Notes: a model not told the origin generated them from the sequence alone. Shown: positions 22,926 to 36,134, numbered from the stretch's first letter. The stretch is 39,597 nt of DNA from Pseudomonadota bacterium (GCA_030635485.1 DAOVYS010000002.1:1-39597), one strand, 5' to 3'. Translations and numbers: made by a program.

Positions 22926-25010
22926 TTAAATAAACCCTCTAACTTTTTTTATTATCCGTTCGGCAATATTTTTCGGCACCTTGTCATAACAGTCGAATTG
23001 CATGGTAAAAATTGCTCTCCCCTGTGTGCCGGAACGAAGATCTGTTGAATAACCGAACATCTCAGCGAGCGGCACGCGGGCCCTTACGACCTGATGACCG
23101 CTCTCACGGCCTTCCATCCCCAGGATCCGTGCACGTTTGCTGTTTAGATCCGAAATAACATCCCCCAGGTAGGCCTCGGGCAGGACGACCTCAATCTCCA
23201 TAATCGGCTCAAGAAGAACAGGCCGTGCCTCTAATGCTCCCTTCCTGAATGACATGGCGGCGGCCACACCGAATGCCTGCTCAGTGGAATCCTCCTGATG
23301 ATAGGAGCCATCTACCAGGCTAACCTTGACGTCCACTACCGGAAACCCTAAAAGTGGGCCGGAATCAAGGCTGGCCTCTACCGCCTTCTTAGCCGCTGCT
23401 ATAAATTCCGCCGGGACGACCTCTTCATCCACACAATTCTCAAATTCAAATCCAGCCCCCCTTGCCAGGGGCTGAAACTCCAGCCACACATGGCCGTATT
23501 GACCTTTCCCCCCGGCATGCTGATCAAACTTGCCCTCAGCCCTTGCGGTTCCCTCAAGAGTTTCCTTGTATGCGACCTGGGGCTTTCCGACATTGACCCC
23601 CACCTTGAACTCACGGGCCAGCCGATCCGTGATAATCTCAAGATGAAGCTCGCCCATACCGGAGATTAAAATCTGGCCGGTATCAGGATCAGTCGTGGTC
23701 TTAAATGACGGGTCTTCTAATCCGATCTTTTCAAGGCTTACGCGCAGTTTCTCTTCATCAGCCACCCCTTTAGGCTCAATCGCCGTACTGATGACAGGCT
23801 CCGGAAAATCCATGGCATCAAGCCGGAGGGTATCGCCTGTCTGACACAACGTGTCCCCTGTGGTGGTAAATTTCAGTCCTACAACTGCTGCAATATCGCC
23901 CGGACCGACCTGCTGCACCTCTTCACGCTTATTGGCGTGCATTCGTACAATTCGGGCTATCTTTTCTTTTTTTCGCTTTAAGGGGTTATATATCTTGTCC
24001 CCGGCCTTCAATACACCTGAATAAACACGAAGATAAGCGAGATTACCCACAAAAGGGTCGGAAGTCAACTTGAACACCAGGGCGCAGAGCTTTTCCTTCT
24101 CTCCCGTCTCTCTGACCTCAATTTCACCCTCTCTGTTTATTCCCTCTATAGCCGGAACATCCATGGGAGAAGGCAGATAAGAAATCACACCATCCAAAAG
24201 CGGCTGAACACCTTTATTCTTAAACGCGCTGCCGCATAAAACCGGCACCAATTCCAGACGTAAGGTTGCGTTCCTGATCGCCTGAATTATCTCGGAGGCA
24301 GATATAGGTTGCTCTTCCAGATACTTTTCCATGACCCCTTCATCGAAGTCGGCCAACTTCTCGATAAGGGCCATTCGTGCGGCCGTGACTTGATCTATGA
24401 ATTCGGCTGGAATCGACTTTTCAATTACAATAGAGCCTTGGGTCTCCTCGTCAAAAACCAACATTTTCTCTAAAATGAGGTCTATGACTCCCTGGAACTG
24501 ATCCTCGCTTCCAACCGGTATCTGGACGGGAAGGGGATTGGCTCCCAAGCGGTCAACCATCATGCCGACAACGCGTTCGAAGTCCGCGCCGATCCGGTCC
24601 ATTTTATTTATAAAAGCAATCCGGGGGATCGAATAATGTTCGGCCTGATGCCAAACCGTCTCAGATTGGGGTTCAACTCCCCCAACCGCGCAAAAAATTG
24701 CGATTACACCATCCAACACCCTCAAGCACCGCTCGACCTCTATGGTAAAGTCAACATGCCCCGGAGTGTCGATTATATTTATCTTATAATCTTTCCAGGT
24801 GCAGGTGGTGGCTGCCGAGGTTATCGTAATGCCCCGCTCCTGCTCCTGCTCCATCCAATCCATGACGGCCGTACCGTCATGGACCTCACCGAGCTTATGA
24901 GATCGGCCGGTGTAATATAAAATTCGCTCAGTAGTAGTAGTCTTGCCCGCATCGATGTGGGCCATTATGCCGATATTGCGTACTCTCGCAATTGAGACGT
25001 TGGGTGCCAC
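22926..25010 (-). CDS. fusA: Elongation factor G
   Basis: The 694-residue GTPase drives ribosomal translocation. G1 is AHIDAGKT (17-24), G3 is DTPGH (81-85), G4 is NKMD (135-138). The switch region QERGITITSAATTC and the domain IV tip segment GKGQYGHVWLEFQPL are present, so it is a canonical EF-G. It starts at GTG 25010 (MAPNVSIARVRNIGIMAHID) with only a weak GAGGA 12 bp away. A 257-bp leader with its own promoter separates it from rpsG, so it can be made in excess of S12 and S7. Confidence 0.97.
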   Translation of the reverse strand: MAPNVSIARVRNIGIMAHIDAGKTTTTERILYYTGRSHKLGEVHDGTAVMDWMEQEQERGITITSAATTCTWKDYKINIIDTPGHVDFTIEVERCLRVLDGVIAIFCAVGGVEPQSETVWHQAEHYSIPRIAFINKMDRIGADFERVVGMMVDRLGANPLPVQIPVGSEDQFQGVIDLILEKMLVFDEETQGSIVIEKSIPAEFIDQVTAARMALIEKLADFDEGVMEKYLEEQPISASEIIQAIRNATLRLELVPVLCGSAFKNKGVQPLLDGVISYLPSPMDVPAIEGINREGEIEVRETGEKEKLCALVFKLTSDPFVGNLAYLRVYSGVLKAGDKIYNPLKRKKEKIARIVRMHANKREEVQQVGPGDIAAVVGLKFTTTGDTLCQTGDTLRLDAMDFPEPVISTAIEPKGVADEEKLRVSLEKIGLEDPSFKTTTDPDTGQILISGMGELHLEIITDRLAREFKVGVNVGKPQVAYKETLEGTARAEGKFDQHAGGKGQYGHVWLEFQPLARGAGFEFENCVDEEVVPAEFIAAAKKAVEASLDSGPLLGFPVVDVKVSLVDGSYHQEDSTEQAFGVAAAMSFRKGALEARPVLLEPIMEIEVVLPEAYLGDVISDLNSKRARILGMEGRESGHQVVRARVPLAEMFGYSTDLRSGTQGRAIFTMQFDCYDKVPKNIAERIIKKVRGFI

Positions 25011-25120
25011 GATTGATTATTTTCCTCAACCCCTCTGCTGCTTTCACCAAGCAATTTCTCCTGACAACCCGTAAGAGCCTGAAAGATGGACTCTCAGACT
25101 CGCTTCCCCCCAGAAAAGCA

Positions 25121-25156
25121 CTGCCTGATCACCGTTTCCGTCAGATGGTCAGGCAG
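25121..25156. other. Hairpin in the fusA leader
   Basis: CTGCCTGA (25121-25128) and TCAGGCAG (25149-25156) form a perfect 8-bp stem with a 20-base loop in the leader transcribed from the promoter at 25196-25224. No T-tract follows directly. It may affect fusA translation or transcript stability. Confidence 0.5.
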
Positions 25157-25195
25157 ACTACACTCTCTTCGCAGATTTTGCCCAGCAAATCTCGT

Positions 25196-25224
25196 ATATT
25201 ACCCTATAACAGCTTTCCTGTCAA
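25196..25224 (-). promoter_or_regulatory. Sigma-70-type promoter for fusA-tuf
   Basis: On the minus strand TTGACA (complement of 25219-25224) and TAATAT (complement of 25196-25201) are separated by 17 bp. The -35 is perfect and the -10 matches four of six. Transcription would start near 25189 and give a leader of about 180 bases before fusA. It lies inside the 257-bp rpsG-fusA gap. Confidence 0.6.
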
Positions 25225-25267
25225 CGAAGGAAAAAATTTACCTGAGTTCACAAGAAACAGACGCCTC

Positions 25268-25741
25268 TTACCACCGATAATGGGCAAAGGCTTTGTTGGC
25301 TTCGGCCATCCTGTGCGTATCCTCACGCTTCTTCACGGACGTACCGCGATTGTTGTACGCATCCTGCAACTCGGCTGCAAGCTTTTCAGCCATAAATTTC
25401 CCCGAACGTTTCTGAGAAAAACCGATGATCCACCTGATTGCCAGAGCATTACGCCTTTCAGGCCTGACTTCCACCGGAACCTGATATGTGGCGCCGCCGA
25501 CACGCCTGGATTTTACTTCCACGCGGGGCCTGACTCTGTCCATGGCCTTCTCAAAAACCGTAATCGGGTCTTCTTCGGAAACTCTTTTTTCCAAGATATC
25601 CATTGCATCGTAAAAAATCCGCCTGGCAACACTCTTCTTGCCCTTCAACATAATCCCGTTGATAAACTTTGAGACCAACAGGCTGTTGTAACGCGAATCC
25701 GGAACCCCCGGTCTCTTTGCAATCAGTTTACGTCTCGGCAT
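25268..25741 (-). CDS. rpsG: 30S ribosomal protein S7
   Basis: The 157-residue protein nucleates the 30S head and represses the str operon in E. coli. It begins MPRRKLIAKRPGVPDSRYNS and contains FINGIMLKGKKSVARRIFYD, RSRRVGGATYQVPVEVRPER and the tRNA-facing end MAEANKAFAHYRW. It starts at ATG 25741. The 111-bp gap to rpsL could hold an S7 mRNA site, but I could not recognise one. Confidence 0.98.
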   Translation of the reverse strand: MPRRKLIAKRPGVPDSRYNSLLVSKFINGIMLKGKKSVARRIFYDAMDILEKRVSEEDPITVFEKAMDRVRPRVEVKSRRVGGATYQVPVEVRPERRNALAIRWIIGFSQKRSGKFMAEKLAAELQDAYNNRGTSVKKREDTHRMAEANKAFAHYRW

Positions 25742-25852
25742 ACGTTCAACTCCTATTCACAATAAAGGAGCCCTCTATTAGAACATTAACCATCCTGAAC
25801 CCCAACCAGCGGGCAGGCCTCTGTTCTTGGACCCCTAATATATCCGGCTCAA

Positions 25853-26224
25853 TTATTTAGGCCGTTTTGCTCCGTACTTGGAACGTCCCTGTCTACGATC
25901 ACTCACACCCAGCGCATCCAGCGTACCACGGACTACATGATATCGCACACCCGGGAGGTCCTTTACCCTCCCCCCCCTGATAAGCACTACTGAATGTTCC
26001 TGAAGGTTGTGTCCAATGCCGGGAATGTAAGATGTCACCTCTATCCCGTTTGTAAGCCGGACCCTGGCGACCTTACGCAAGGCGGAATTCGGCTTTTTCG
26101 GGGTAGTGGTATAAACACGAACACACACACCTCTTTTCTGAGGCGACCCTTTCAAAGCAGGCGTGTTGGTCCTGCTCAAAATCTTCTTGCGTCCGTGTCT
26201 CACGAGTTGATTAATGGTTGGCAT
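25853..26224 (-). CDS. rpsL: 30S ribosomal protein S12
   Basis: The 123-residue decoding-centre protein reads MPTINQLVRHGRKKILSRTN. The two streptomycin-determinant loops are wild type: TPKKPNSALRK with Lys43, and GGRVKDLPGVRYH. No resistance substitution is visible. It starts at ATG 26224 with GGAG 8 bp upstream, and it is the first gene after a clear promoter (26309-26337). Confidence 0.98.
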   Translation of the reverse strand: MPTINQLVRHGRKKILSRTNTPALKGSPQKRGVCVRVYTTTPKKPNSALRKVARVRLTNGIEVTSYIPGIGHNLQEHSVVLIRGGRVKDLPGVRYHVVRGTLDALGVSDRRQGRSKYGAKRPK

Positions 26225-26308
26225 AAATCAAAACTCCAATCAATTTCTTTTTAACAATCTAAATACAGCCTCCCAAATTCAGCTGTATTAATTAATGGGA
26301 AACAGGGA

Positions 26309-26337
26309 TTAATAATAGAACCTGCCTCACTTGTCAA
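26309..26337 (-). promoter_or_regulatory. Sigma-70-type promoter for the str operon (rpsL onward)
   Basis: On the minus strand TTGACA (complement of 26332-26337), a 17-bp spacer and TATTAA (complement of 26309-26314) form a good promoter. Transcription would start near 26302, giving a leader of about 78 bases before rpsL. No terminator hairpin was found between the rpoC stop and this promoter, so readthrough from rpoBC is also likely. Confidence 0.7.
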
Positions 26338-26392
26338 GGACAATTTAAAATCCCTTGTCTAATATTTCCCCTATCTCTCCCAATAATCAAAT

Positions 26393-29300
26393 TTATGTAA
26401 GTTCTCCGTCCACTGAATAACGTTCAAGACCTGTACCGGCTGGAACCAGGCGACCCATGATCACGTTTTCCTTAAGTCCGACAAGATGGTCTACGCGTCC
26501 TGCCATGGCGGCGTTTGTGAGGACCTTTGTGGTCTCTTGAAAAGATGCTGCCGAAATAAAGCTGTCCGTACTCAAGGATGCCTTTGTAACTCCAAGAAGA
26601 AGCGGTTCGGCCACCGCAGGCTTGCCACCTGTTTTTGAAATCTTTTCATTCTCCTCGACAAACCTCCACCACTCGACCTGCTCACCCAACATGAACGTAC
26701 TGTCACCAACATGCGTAATCAGGACCCGACGCAACATCTGGCGGACAATCACTTCGATATGCTTATCATTTATCTTAACACCCTGTAGACGGTAAACTTC
26801 CTGTATCTCATTGACAAGGAACTTGGCCAGCTCCTTGACTCCTTTAACACGCAGAATGTCATTGGGGTTGGGCGACCCATCCATGAGCGATTCACCGGCC
26901 CTCACATGATCCCCCTCGTGGACGGCGATATGTTTGCCCTTGGGAATCAGGTATTCCTTGGGCTCACCTAAGTCAGGCGTGACCACCACCCTCTTCTTGC
27001 CCTTGAGATCCTTGCCAAAGCTCACCCGGCCATCAATCTCCGTAATGACTGCATATTCCTTGGGCTTACGAACCTCGAACAATTCGGCAACACGCGGCAG
27101 ACCACCTGTAATATCCTTGGTTTTGGTAGTCTCTCTCGGAATCTTACCCACTACCGTGCCAGGCTCAATCGAATCGCCTTCCTTAACGGTTATGATCGTC
27201 CCCACAGCCAGTGAATAGCGGGCAATGGCTCCCGAGGGAAGCTTCGCGCTACGCCCCCTGGCATCCTTGATCGTGATCCTCGGATTCATCTGTGTCGCCC
27301 TTGATTGGACGACCACGTAACTGGACTTGCCGGTTACCTCGTCCACGCGCTCCTGCATGGTTGAGCCTTCAACGATATCACCAAACTTAACCGTACCCCC
27401 GATTTCACTCACAATGGGAATCGTATATGGATCCCAGTCTGCAATGAGGGTGCCGGACTCGACTTTGGCACCTTCCTTCACCAGCATCTGAGCGCCGTAA
27501 TTCACGGGATAGCGTTCACGTTCCCTGTCCTGCTGTCCCCTGATGCTGACCTCTCCATTCCTGTTCATGACCACCATCCTTCCTTCGGAACTGGTCACTA
27601 CATGAAGATTCTCATATTTAACAACCCCTTCGTGCCTGCTACGAATTTCCGCCTGTTCAGCGGTCCGGCTGGCTGTCCCACCTATATGAAATGTCCGCAT
27701 AGTCAGCTGGGTTCCAGGCTCACCGATCGACTGAGCGGCAATTATACCAACCGCCTCACCTTTATTGACCAGATGCCCTCTTCCAAGGTCACGGCCATAA
27801 CACATTGTGCACACGCCGCGTTTTGATCTGCATGTCAAGACCGAACGAATAAGGACCCGGTCCATCCCCGCATCCTCTATCAACTTGACTCTATCCTCCG
27901 TAATCTGCTCGTTTGCGGGCACCAGGACATCGCCTGTAAAAGGATCTTCAATATCTTCTAAAGCCACGCGACCCAGAATACGATCACCGACCTGCTGAAT
28001 CACCTCGCCTCCCTCCATAAGAGGTTCCATCAGAATACCGTCCATTGTGCCGCAGTCGTACTCAACAATGGTTGAATCCTGAGAAACGTCCACAAGACGC
28101 CTTGTGAGATAGCCTGAATTTGCTGTTTTAAGCGCTGTATCAGCAAGACCTTTTCGGGCGCCGTGGGTTGAAATAAAATATTCCAGGACGCTTAAGCCTT
28201 CACGGAAATTTGCCTTGATCGGCGACTCGATAATCGCGCCTGACGGTTTGGCCATCAGTCCACGCATGCCGGCCAGCTGCCTGATCTGATCCTTACTGCC
28301 CCTCGCGCCTGAATCGGCCATGACAAAAATGGGGTTGAAACTAGGAGATTCCACGAGATTTCCTTCCTTGTCTCTTATGTACTCGACACTCATCTCCTGC
28401 ATCATTTCCTTGGCAACCTCGTCGGTCGACCTGGACCAGATATCAACCACCTTATTGTATTTCTCACCTGACGTGATAAGACCGTTTCTGTACTGCTCCT
28501 CAACGTCCAGGACCTCGCTTTCCGACCGGCTGATGATCTGCTCCTTCTGGGTTGGAATCAGCATATCACTTATGGAAATGGAGATGGCCGCCCTAGTGGC
28601 ATACTCATACCCCATATCTTTCAACCGATCGGCCAGGATTACGGTATTCTTGGCCCCGGCGTGACGATAAGAATAGTCAATCAGCTTGGCCAGCTCCTTC
28701 TTGGTCATCACCCTGTTAACAAAGCTGAACGGTATGGCATCCGGCAGCAACTCTCCCACCAGGACCCGGCCAACCGTGGTATCAATGATCTCGCCGCCCG
28801 TCCTGACCTTTATCTTTGCCTGCAGGTGTATTTCATCATACGCATACGCAATCCAAACTTCGTCCGGAGAACTGAAGCATCTACCCTCACCCATGGCATT
28901 AATCCGTTCTCTCGTCATGTAGTAGAGACCGAGCACTATATCCTGACTCGGAATAATAATCGGTTCACCATGGGCTGGAGAAAGGATGTTGTTTGTGGAC
29001 ATCATCAACACCCTGGCCTCCATCTGGGCCTCCACGCTCAAAGGAATGTGGACCGCCATCTGGTCTCCGTCAAAGTCGGCGTTAAAGGCCGTACACACCA
29101 GCGGATGAAGCTGAATAGCCTTGCCCTCGATAAGCACCGCCTCAAAGGCCTGCATTCCGAGACGATGAAGAGTCGGCGCACGATTCAGGATTACCGGGTA
29201 CTCTTTTACCACGTCTTCCAGAACGTCCCAGACCTCTTTGGTGCCCTTTTCCACCATCTTTCGCGCGCTCTTGATGGTCGTAACATACCCTAACAGCTCA

Positions 29301-30457
29301 AGTTTATTATAAATAAAAGGCTTAAAGAGTTCGAGCGCCATCTTCTTGGGCAATCCACATTGGTGAAGTCTGAGATGCGGTCCGACCACGATAACGGTCC
29401 TGCCTGAATAATCCACGCGCTTACCCAGAAGATTCTGCCGAAACCGGCCCTGTTTACCTTTGAGCATGTCGCTTAAGGACTTAAGAGGCCTCTTGTTGGG
29501 GCCGGTGATGACCTTTCCGCGGCGGCCGTTGTCAAACAGGACGTCCACAGCCTCCTGAAGCATCCTCTTTTCATTCCTGATAATGATCTGGGGAGCATCC
29601 AGCTCAAGAAGCCTTTTGAGGCGGTTATTCCGATTGATCACGCGCCTGTATAGATCATTCAGATCAGATGTGGCAAACCGACCGCCGTCAAGAGGAACCA
29701 GAGGTCTTAGATCAGGCGGCAGCACGGGAATAACCTCAAGGATCATCCATTCAGGACGATTTCCGGAATCATGGAAGGCCTCCACGACATTAAGCCGCTT
29801 GGCATACTTTTTACGCTTTGCCTCAGAACCGGTTGTGCGCATATCTGCCCTTAATTCAACAGACAAAGAGGCCAAATCCAACTCCTTAAGCATCCCTCTA
29901 ATCGCGGCAGCGCCGATACCTACGGAGAACTTACCGGCAAATTCCTCTTTCGCCTGACGGTACCCGTCTTCGCTTAAAAGCGTGCCCACGGGAAGAGCTG
30001 CCGTCTCATCAGACTTAACTACCACGTATGAGTCAAAATAGAGGACCCTTTCAAGCTCCTTCAGTGTCATGTCCAGTAGATTTCCGATCTTGCTCGGCAG
30101 GCTCTTTAAGAACCAGATATGGGCAACAGGCGCGGCCAGTTTGATGTGACCAAGCCGTTCACGCCTGACCTTTGACTGAATAACCTCAACACCGCACTTT
30201 TCGCATACAACCCCCCGGTGCTTCATGCGTTTATATTTACCGCAATTACACTCGTAATCCTTCACCGGTCCGAATATCTTGGCGCAGAAAAGGCCGTCTC
30301 TCTCCGGCTTGAAGGTACGGTAGTTAATGGTCTCCGGCTTCTTAACCTCACCGTGAGACCAATCGAAAATCTTTTCCGGAGATGCCAATGAGATACGTAC
30401 TGAATTGAATTTTATAGGCTTCTTGGCTTTGGCAAAAAAACTGAAAAGTTCTTCCAC
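26393..30457 (-). CDS. rpoC: DNA-directed RNA polymerase subunit beta'
   Basis: The 1354-residue catalytic subunit has the N-terminal zinc ribbon CNCGKYKRMKHRGVVCEKCG, the Mg-binding active site NADFDGDQMAVH (about 458-470), the bridge helix and trigger loop region with GEPGTQLTMRTFHIGG, and the second zinc site CRSKRGVCTMC (near 875). It is one uninterrupted chain of normal length for its class. It starts at GTG 30457 after the purine-rich AGGGGGAA. The gap to rpoB is 309 bp, far longer than usual, and contains two different inverted repeats. Confidence 0.98.
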   Translation of the reverse strand: MEELFSFFAKAKKPIKFNSVRISLASPEKIFDWSHGEVKKPETINYRTFKPERDGLFCAKIFGPVKDYECNCGKYKRMKHRGVVCEKCGVEVIQSKVRRERLGHIKLAAPVAHIWFLKSLPSKIGNLLDMTLKELERVLYFDSYVVVKSDETAALPVGTLLSEDGYRQAKEEFAGKFSVGIGAAAIRGMLKELDLASLSVELRADMRTTGSEAKRKKYAKRLNVVEAFHDSGNRPEWMILEVIPVLPPDLRPLVPLDGGRFATSDLNDLYRRVINRNNRLKRLLELDAPQIIIRNEKRMLQEAVDVLFDNGRRGKVITGPNKRPLKSLSDMLKGKQGRFRQNLLGKRVDYSGRTVIVVGPHLRLHQCGLPKKMALELFKPFIYNKLELLGYVTTIKSARKMVEKGTKEVWDVLEDVVKEYPVILNRAPTLHRLGMQAFEAVLIEGKAIQLHPLVCTAFNADFDGDQMAVHIPLSVEAQMEARVLMMSTNNILSPAHGEPIIIPSQDIVLGLYYMTRERINAMGEGRCFSSPDEVWIAYAYDEIHLQAKIKVRTGGEIIDTTVGRVLVGELLPDAIPFSFVNRVMTKKELAKLIDYSYRHAGAKNTVILADRLKDMGYEYATRAAISISISDMLIPTQKEQIISRSESEVLDVEEQYRNGLITSGEKYNKVVDIWSRSTDEVAKEMMQEMSVEYIRDKEGNLVESPSFNPIFVMADSGARGSKDQIRQLAGMRGLMAKPSGAIIESPIKANFREGLSVLEYFISTHGARKGLADTALKTANSGYLTRRLVDVSQDSTIVEYDCGTMDGILMEPLMEGGEVIQQVGDRILGRVALEDIEDPFTGDVLVPANEQITEDRVKLIEDAGMDRVLIRSVLTCRSKRGVCTMCYGRDLGRGHLVNKGEAVGIIAAQSIGEPGTQLTMRTFHIGGTASRTAEQAEIRSRHEGVVKYENLHVVTSSEGRMVVMNRNGEVSIRGQQDRERERYPVNYGAQMLVKEGAKVESGTLIADWDPYTIPIVSEIGGTVKFGDIVEGSTMQERVDEVTGKSSYVVVQSRATQMNPRITIKDARGRSAKLPSGAIARYSLAVGTIITVKEGDSIEPGTVVGKIPRETTKTKDITGGLPRVAELFEVRKPKEYAVITEIDGRVSFGKDLKGKKRVVVTPDLGEPKEYLIPKGKHIAVHEGDHVRAGESLMDGSPNPNDILRVKGVKELAKFLVNEIQEVYRLQGVKINDKHIEVIVRQMLRRVLITHVGDSTFMLGEQVEWWRFVEENEKISKTGGKPAVAEPLLLGVTKASLSTDSFISAASFQETTKVLTNAAMAGRVDHLVGLKENVIMGRLVPAGTGLERYSVDGELT

Positions 30458-30522
30458 AGCTTCCCCCTAAAAATGCAGTTAACTACTGGTTAAATGCACT
30501 GATACTCTTGATATTTAATTCC

Positions 30523-30589
30523 AGGTTCCAGGTTCAAAGGTTAATCGAAATTTTTCCCTATTCAACCCTGAACTCTGAACATGGAACCT
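30523..30589. repeat. Inverted repeat in the rpoB-rpoC spacer
   Basis: AGGTTCCAGGTTCAAAG (30523-30539) pairs with the complement of AGGTTCCATGTTCAGAG (30573-30589): 15 of 17 positions agree, with a 33-base loop. The left arm also contains a direct repeat of CCAGGTT. It differs in sequence from the family-1 element located 110 bp away. There is no T-tract, and the function is unknown. Confidence 0.65.
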
Positions 30590-30701
30590 TTAACCGCATA
30601 TGGTCGAAAAATTGATTGATTCCCAATCATGATCAAGGCTGTTCAGAAATAACCGATCACGGGGCAGCAAAAGCCCTTCCGGATCATAAACCCTTTGCCC
30701 T

Positions 30702-30766
30702 GTAAGCGTTCACAGGTGCTATAGCTGATTGCCCTGATCACGCACAGCTACAGCGCCTGTGAACGC

Positions 30767-30770
<4 letters not shown>
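30702..30770 (+). repeat. Family-1 palindromic element, copy D (69 bp), overlapping the rpoB stop codon
   Basis: The left arm (30702-30727, beginning GTAAGCGTTCACAGG) and the right arm (30745-30770, ending CCTGTGAACGCTTAT) form a 26-bp stem with 23 matches and two plus-strand G-T pairs. The loop holds CCTGATCACGC, which aligns with CCTGATCGCG in copy A, and the left arm has CTATAG like A and B. It is the shortest and most perfect copy. Read on the minus strand, its outer end ATAAGCG supplies the TAA stop of rpoB. No T-tract follows, so termination before rpoC is not expected. Confidence 0.8.
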
Positions 30771-34855
<4,085 letters not shown>

Positions 34856-35015
34856 CAAGCACTGCCCTCATGTCTATTCCATGCCTGCGGAACAAAAAAT
34901 CTAGCCCAAAACCCGTTAAGTGTTATCTCTACAAACCGCGTATCAGCAAGAAAATCCGCCCTAAATCCCTTGCGCTCTTGGGCTAATTTTAATCCCGTCG
35001 CCAAAAAGCGACAAA
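34856..35015. other. rplL-rpoB spacer downstream of the attenuator hairpin
   Basis: The 160-bp stretch between the attenuator-like hairpin and rpoB contains a second small stem, GTCGC (34998-35002) / GCGAC (35009-35013), whose loop is T-rich on the transcribed strand. There is no reading frame. In other bacteria this gap carries partial terminators or RNase III sites that lower rpoB expression relative to rplL. Confidence 0.45.
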
Positions 35016-35045
35016 AACGCTACGGAGGATCACCTCCGCAGCGTT
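35016..35045 (-). terminator. Attenuator-like hairpin between rplL and rpoB
   Basis: On the minus strand AACGCTGCGGAGG, loop TGAT and CCTCCGTAGCGTT form a 13-bp stem with one G-T/A-C position. It is followed at once by TTTTTG and a second small T-rich hairpin. It starts about 30 bp after the rplL stop. A partial terminator here would explain how L7/L12, needed in four or six copies per ribosome, is made in excess over RNA polymerase, as established for E. coli. Confidence 0.8.
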
Positions 35046-35077
35046 CTTACCTCTATAAATGTATCAGGATTGATTTC

Positions 35078-35461
35078 TTATTTAATCTCAACGCTTCCGC
35101 CTACAGCTTCAATCTTGGACTTGATTTCCTCTGCCTCCTCCTTGGAAACGGCTTCCTTGATCGGCTGAGGAGCATCATCAACAAGCTGCTTGGCTTCTTT
35201 CAGGCCAAGAGAAGTAATCGAGCGAACTTCCTTGATCACCTGGATCTTCTTGTCACCGACTGCGGTAAGAACCGCGTCAAATTCGGTCTTTTCTTCAGCA
35301 GCGGCTCCTCCGGCATCACCACCGGCTGCAGGCCCCATCATTGCAACAGGTGCTGCGGCGGAAACACCAAATTTTTCTTCCATCTCCTTGATAAGCTCGG
35401 ACAGCTCAAGAACACTCATATTTGAAACAAACTCAATTACATCATCTTTGGTTACAGCCAT
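35078..35461 (-). CDS. rplL: 50S ribosomal protein L7/L12
   Basis: The 127-residue stalk protein has the N-terminal dimerisation part (MAVTKDDVIEFVSNMSVLEL), an alanine-glycine hinge around 36-56 (APVAMMGPAAGGDAGGAAAE) and the C-terminal domain VIKEVRSITSLGLKEAKQLV with DDAPQPIKEAVSKEEAEEIK. That domain recruits EF-Tu, EF-G and IF2. It starts at ATG 35461 with GGAGG about 8 bp upstream, 51 bp after rplJ. Confidence 0.98.
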   Translation of the reverse strand: MAVTKDDVIEFVSNMSVLELSELIKEMEEKFGVSAAAPVAMMGPAAGGDAGGAAAEEKTEFDAVLTAVGDKKIQVIKEVRSITSLGLKEAKQLVDDAPQPIKEAVSKEEAEEIKSKIEAVGGSVEIK

Positions 35462-35512
35462 TTTACATATCCTCCCAACGAAGTTCTTCGTCGTTGTATA
35501 TAAAAAAATATT

Positions 35513-36040
35513 TTAATTGTCTGCCTGCTCTTTCTGTTCCTTTACGGCCTGAAGCAGATAAACCAGCTTTCTGGGCACTCCACTGAGCACCTGGACAAAG
35601 TTCGTGGGCACTGCCTGCATCACGGACATAAACTTGGCGAGCAGAACCTCTCTACTCGGCAGCTTGGCCAGCGCAGCAAGATCAGCCGTTGTCAGGATCT
35701 TTCCATCCATGACACCGGTCCTGAGCTCAACCATGGGATGATCCTTGGCAAATTCCGTAAGGATCTTCGCCGGGGCTACCGGATCCGTGTTGGAAACCGT
35801 GATTGCAGTTGTCCCTTTTAAAAACTCTTCCATTGGCTCGAAGGAAGTACCTTTAACCGCCCTACGCAAAAGCGTATTCTTGGCGACCCGGATATCAGCG
35901 TCGTTTTTTCTCAATTCCCGCCGAAGCTCCTGGAATTCCGGTACTGTCAGACCCCGATAGTCGCTGACAATGGCAATCTTTGCATCAGCCAACTTACCAA
36001 TCAATTCTTCAACTATCGCTGCCTTTTCCTCACGATTCAA
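35513..36040 (-). CDS. rplJ: 50S ribosomal protein L10
   Basis: The 175-residue base of the L7/L12 stalk starts MNREEKAAIVEELIGKLADA and has the L10 features IVSDYRGLTVPEFQELRREL and RVAKNTLLRRAVKGTSFEPM, with the C-terminal helix (VYLLQAVKEQKEQ) that holds L12 dimers. The start is TTG 36040, 9 bp after AGGAGG; no ATG or GTG alternative keeps the conserved N-terminus. Its 543-bp upstream region contains an L10-leader-like hairpin. Confidence 0.96.
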   Translation of the reverse strand: MNREEKAAIVEELIGKLADAKIAIVSDYRGLTVPEFQELRRELRKNDADIRVAKNTLLRRAVKGTSFEPMEEFLKGTTAITVSNTDPVAPAKILTEFAKDHPMVELRTGVMDGKILTTADLAALAKLPSREVLLAKFMSVMQAVPTNFVQVLSGVPRKLVYLLQAVKEQKEQADN

Positions 36041-36074
36041 AGTCCTCTACCTCCTTTCAACTGTCTGCCGCCAT

Positions 36075-36101
36075 AAAAAAAAGCCCAGGCCCGGCAAGCC
36101 G
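36075..36101 (-). terminator. Possible attenuator in the rplJ leader
   Basis: On the minus strand a GC-rich stretch (CGGCTTGCCGGGCCTGGGC) is followed directly by eight Ts, 35 bp before the rplJ start. The GC-rich part can form only short stems (CGGC/GCCG or GCC/GGC), so the terminator is weak on paper. Its place right after the L10-leader-like hairpin fits an attenuator arrangement, but this is inference. Confidence 0.35.
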
Positions 36102-36134
36102 TATCTCATGCATCTTCACCATCTTTACAAATCA

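Noticed and set aside
28661..29293. 210-codon plus-strand open frame
   Set aside because: It is antisense to the conserved rpoC coding sequence and is explained by that gene's codon pattern.
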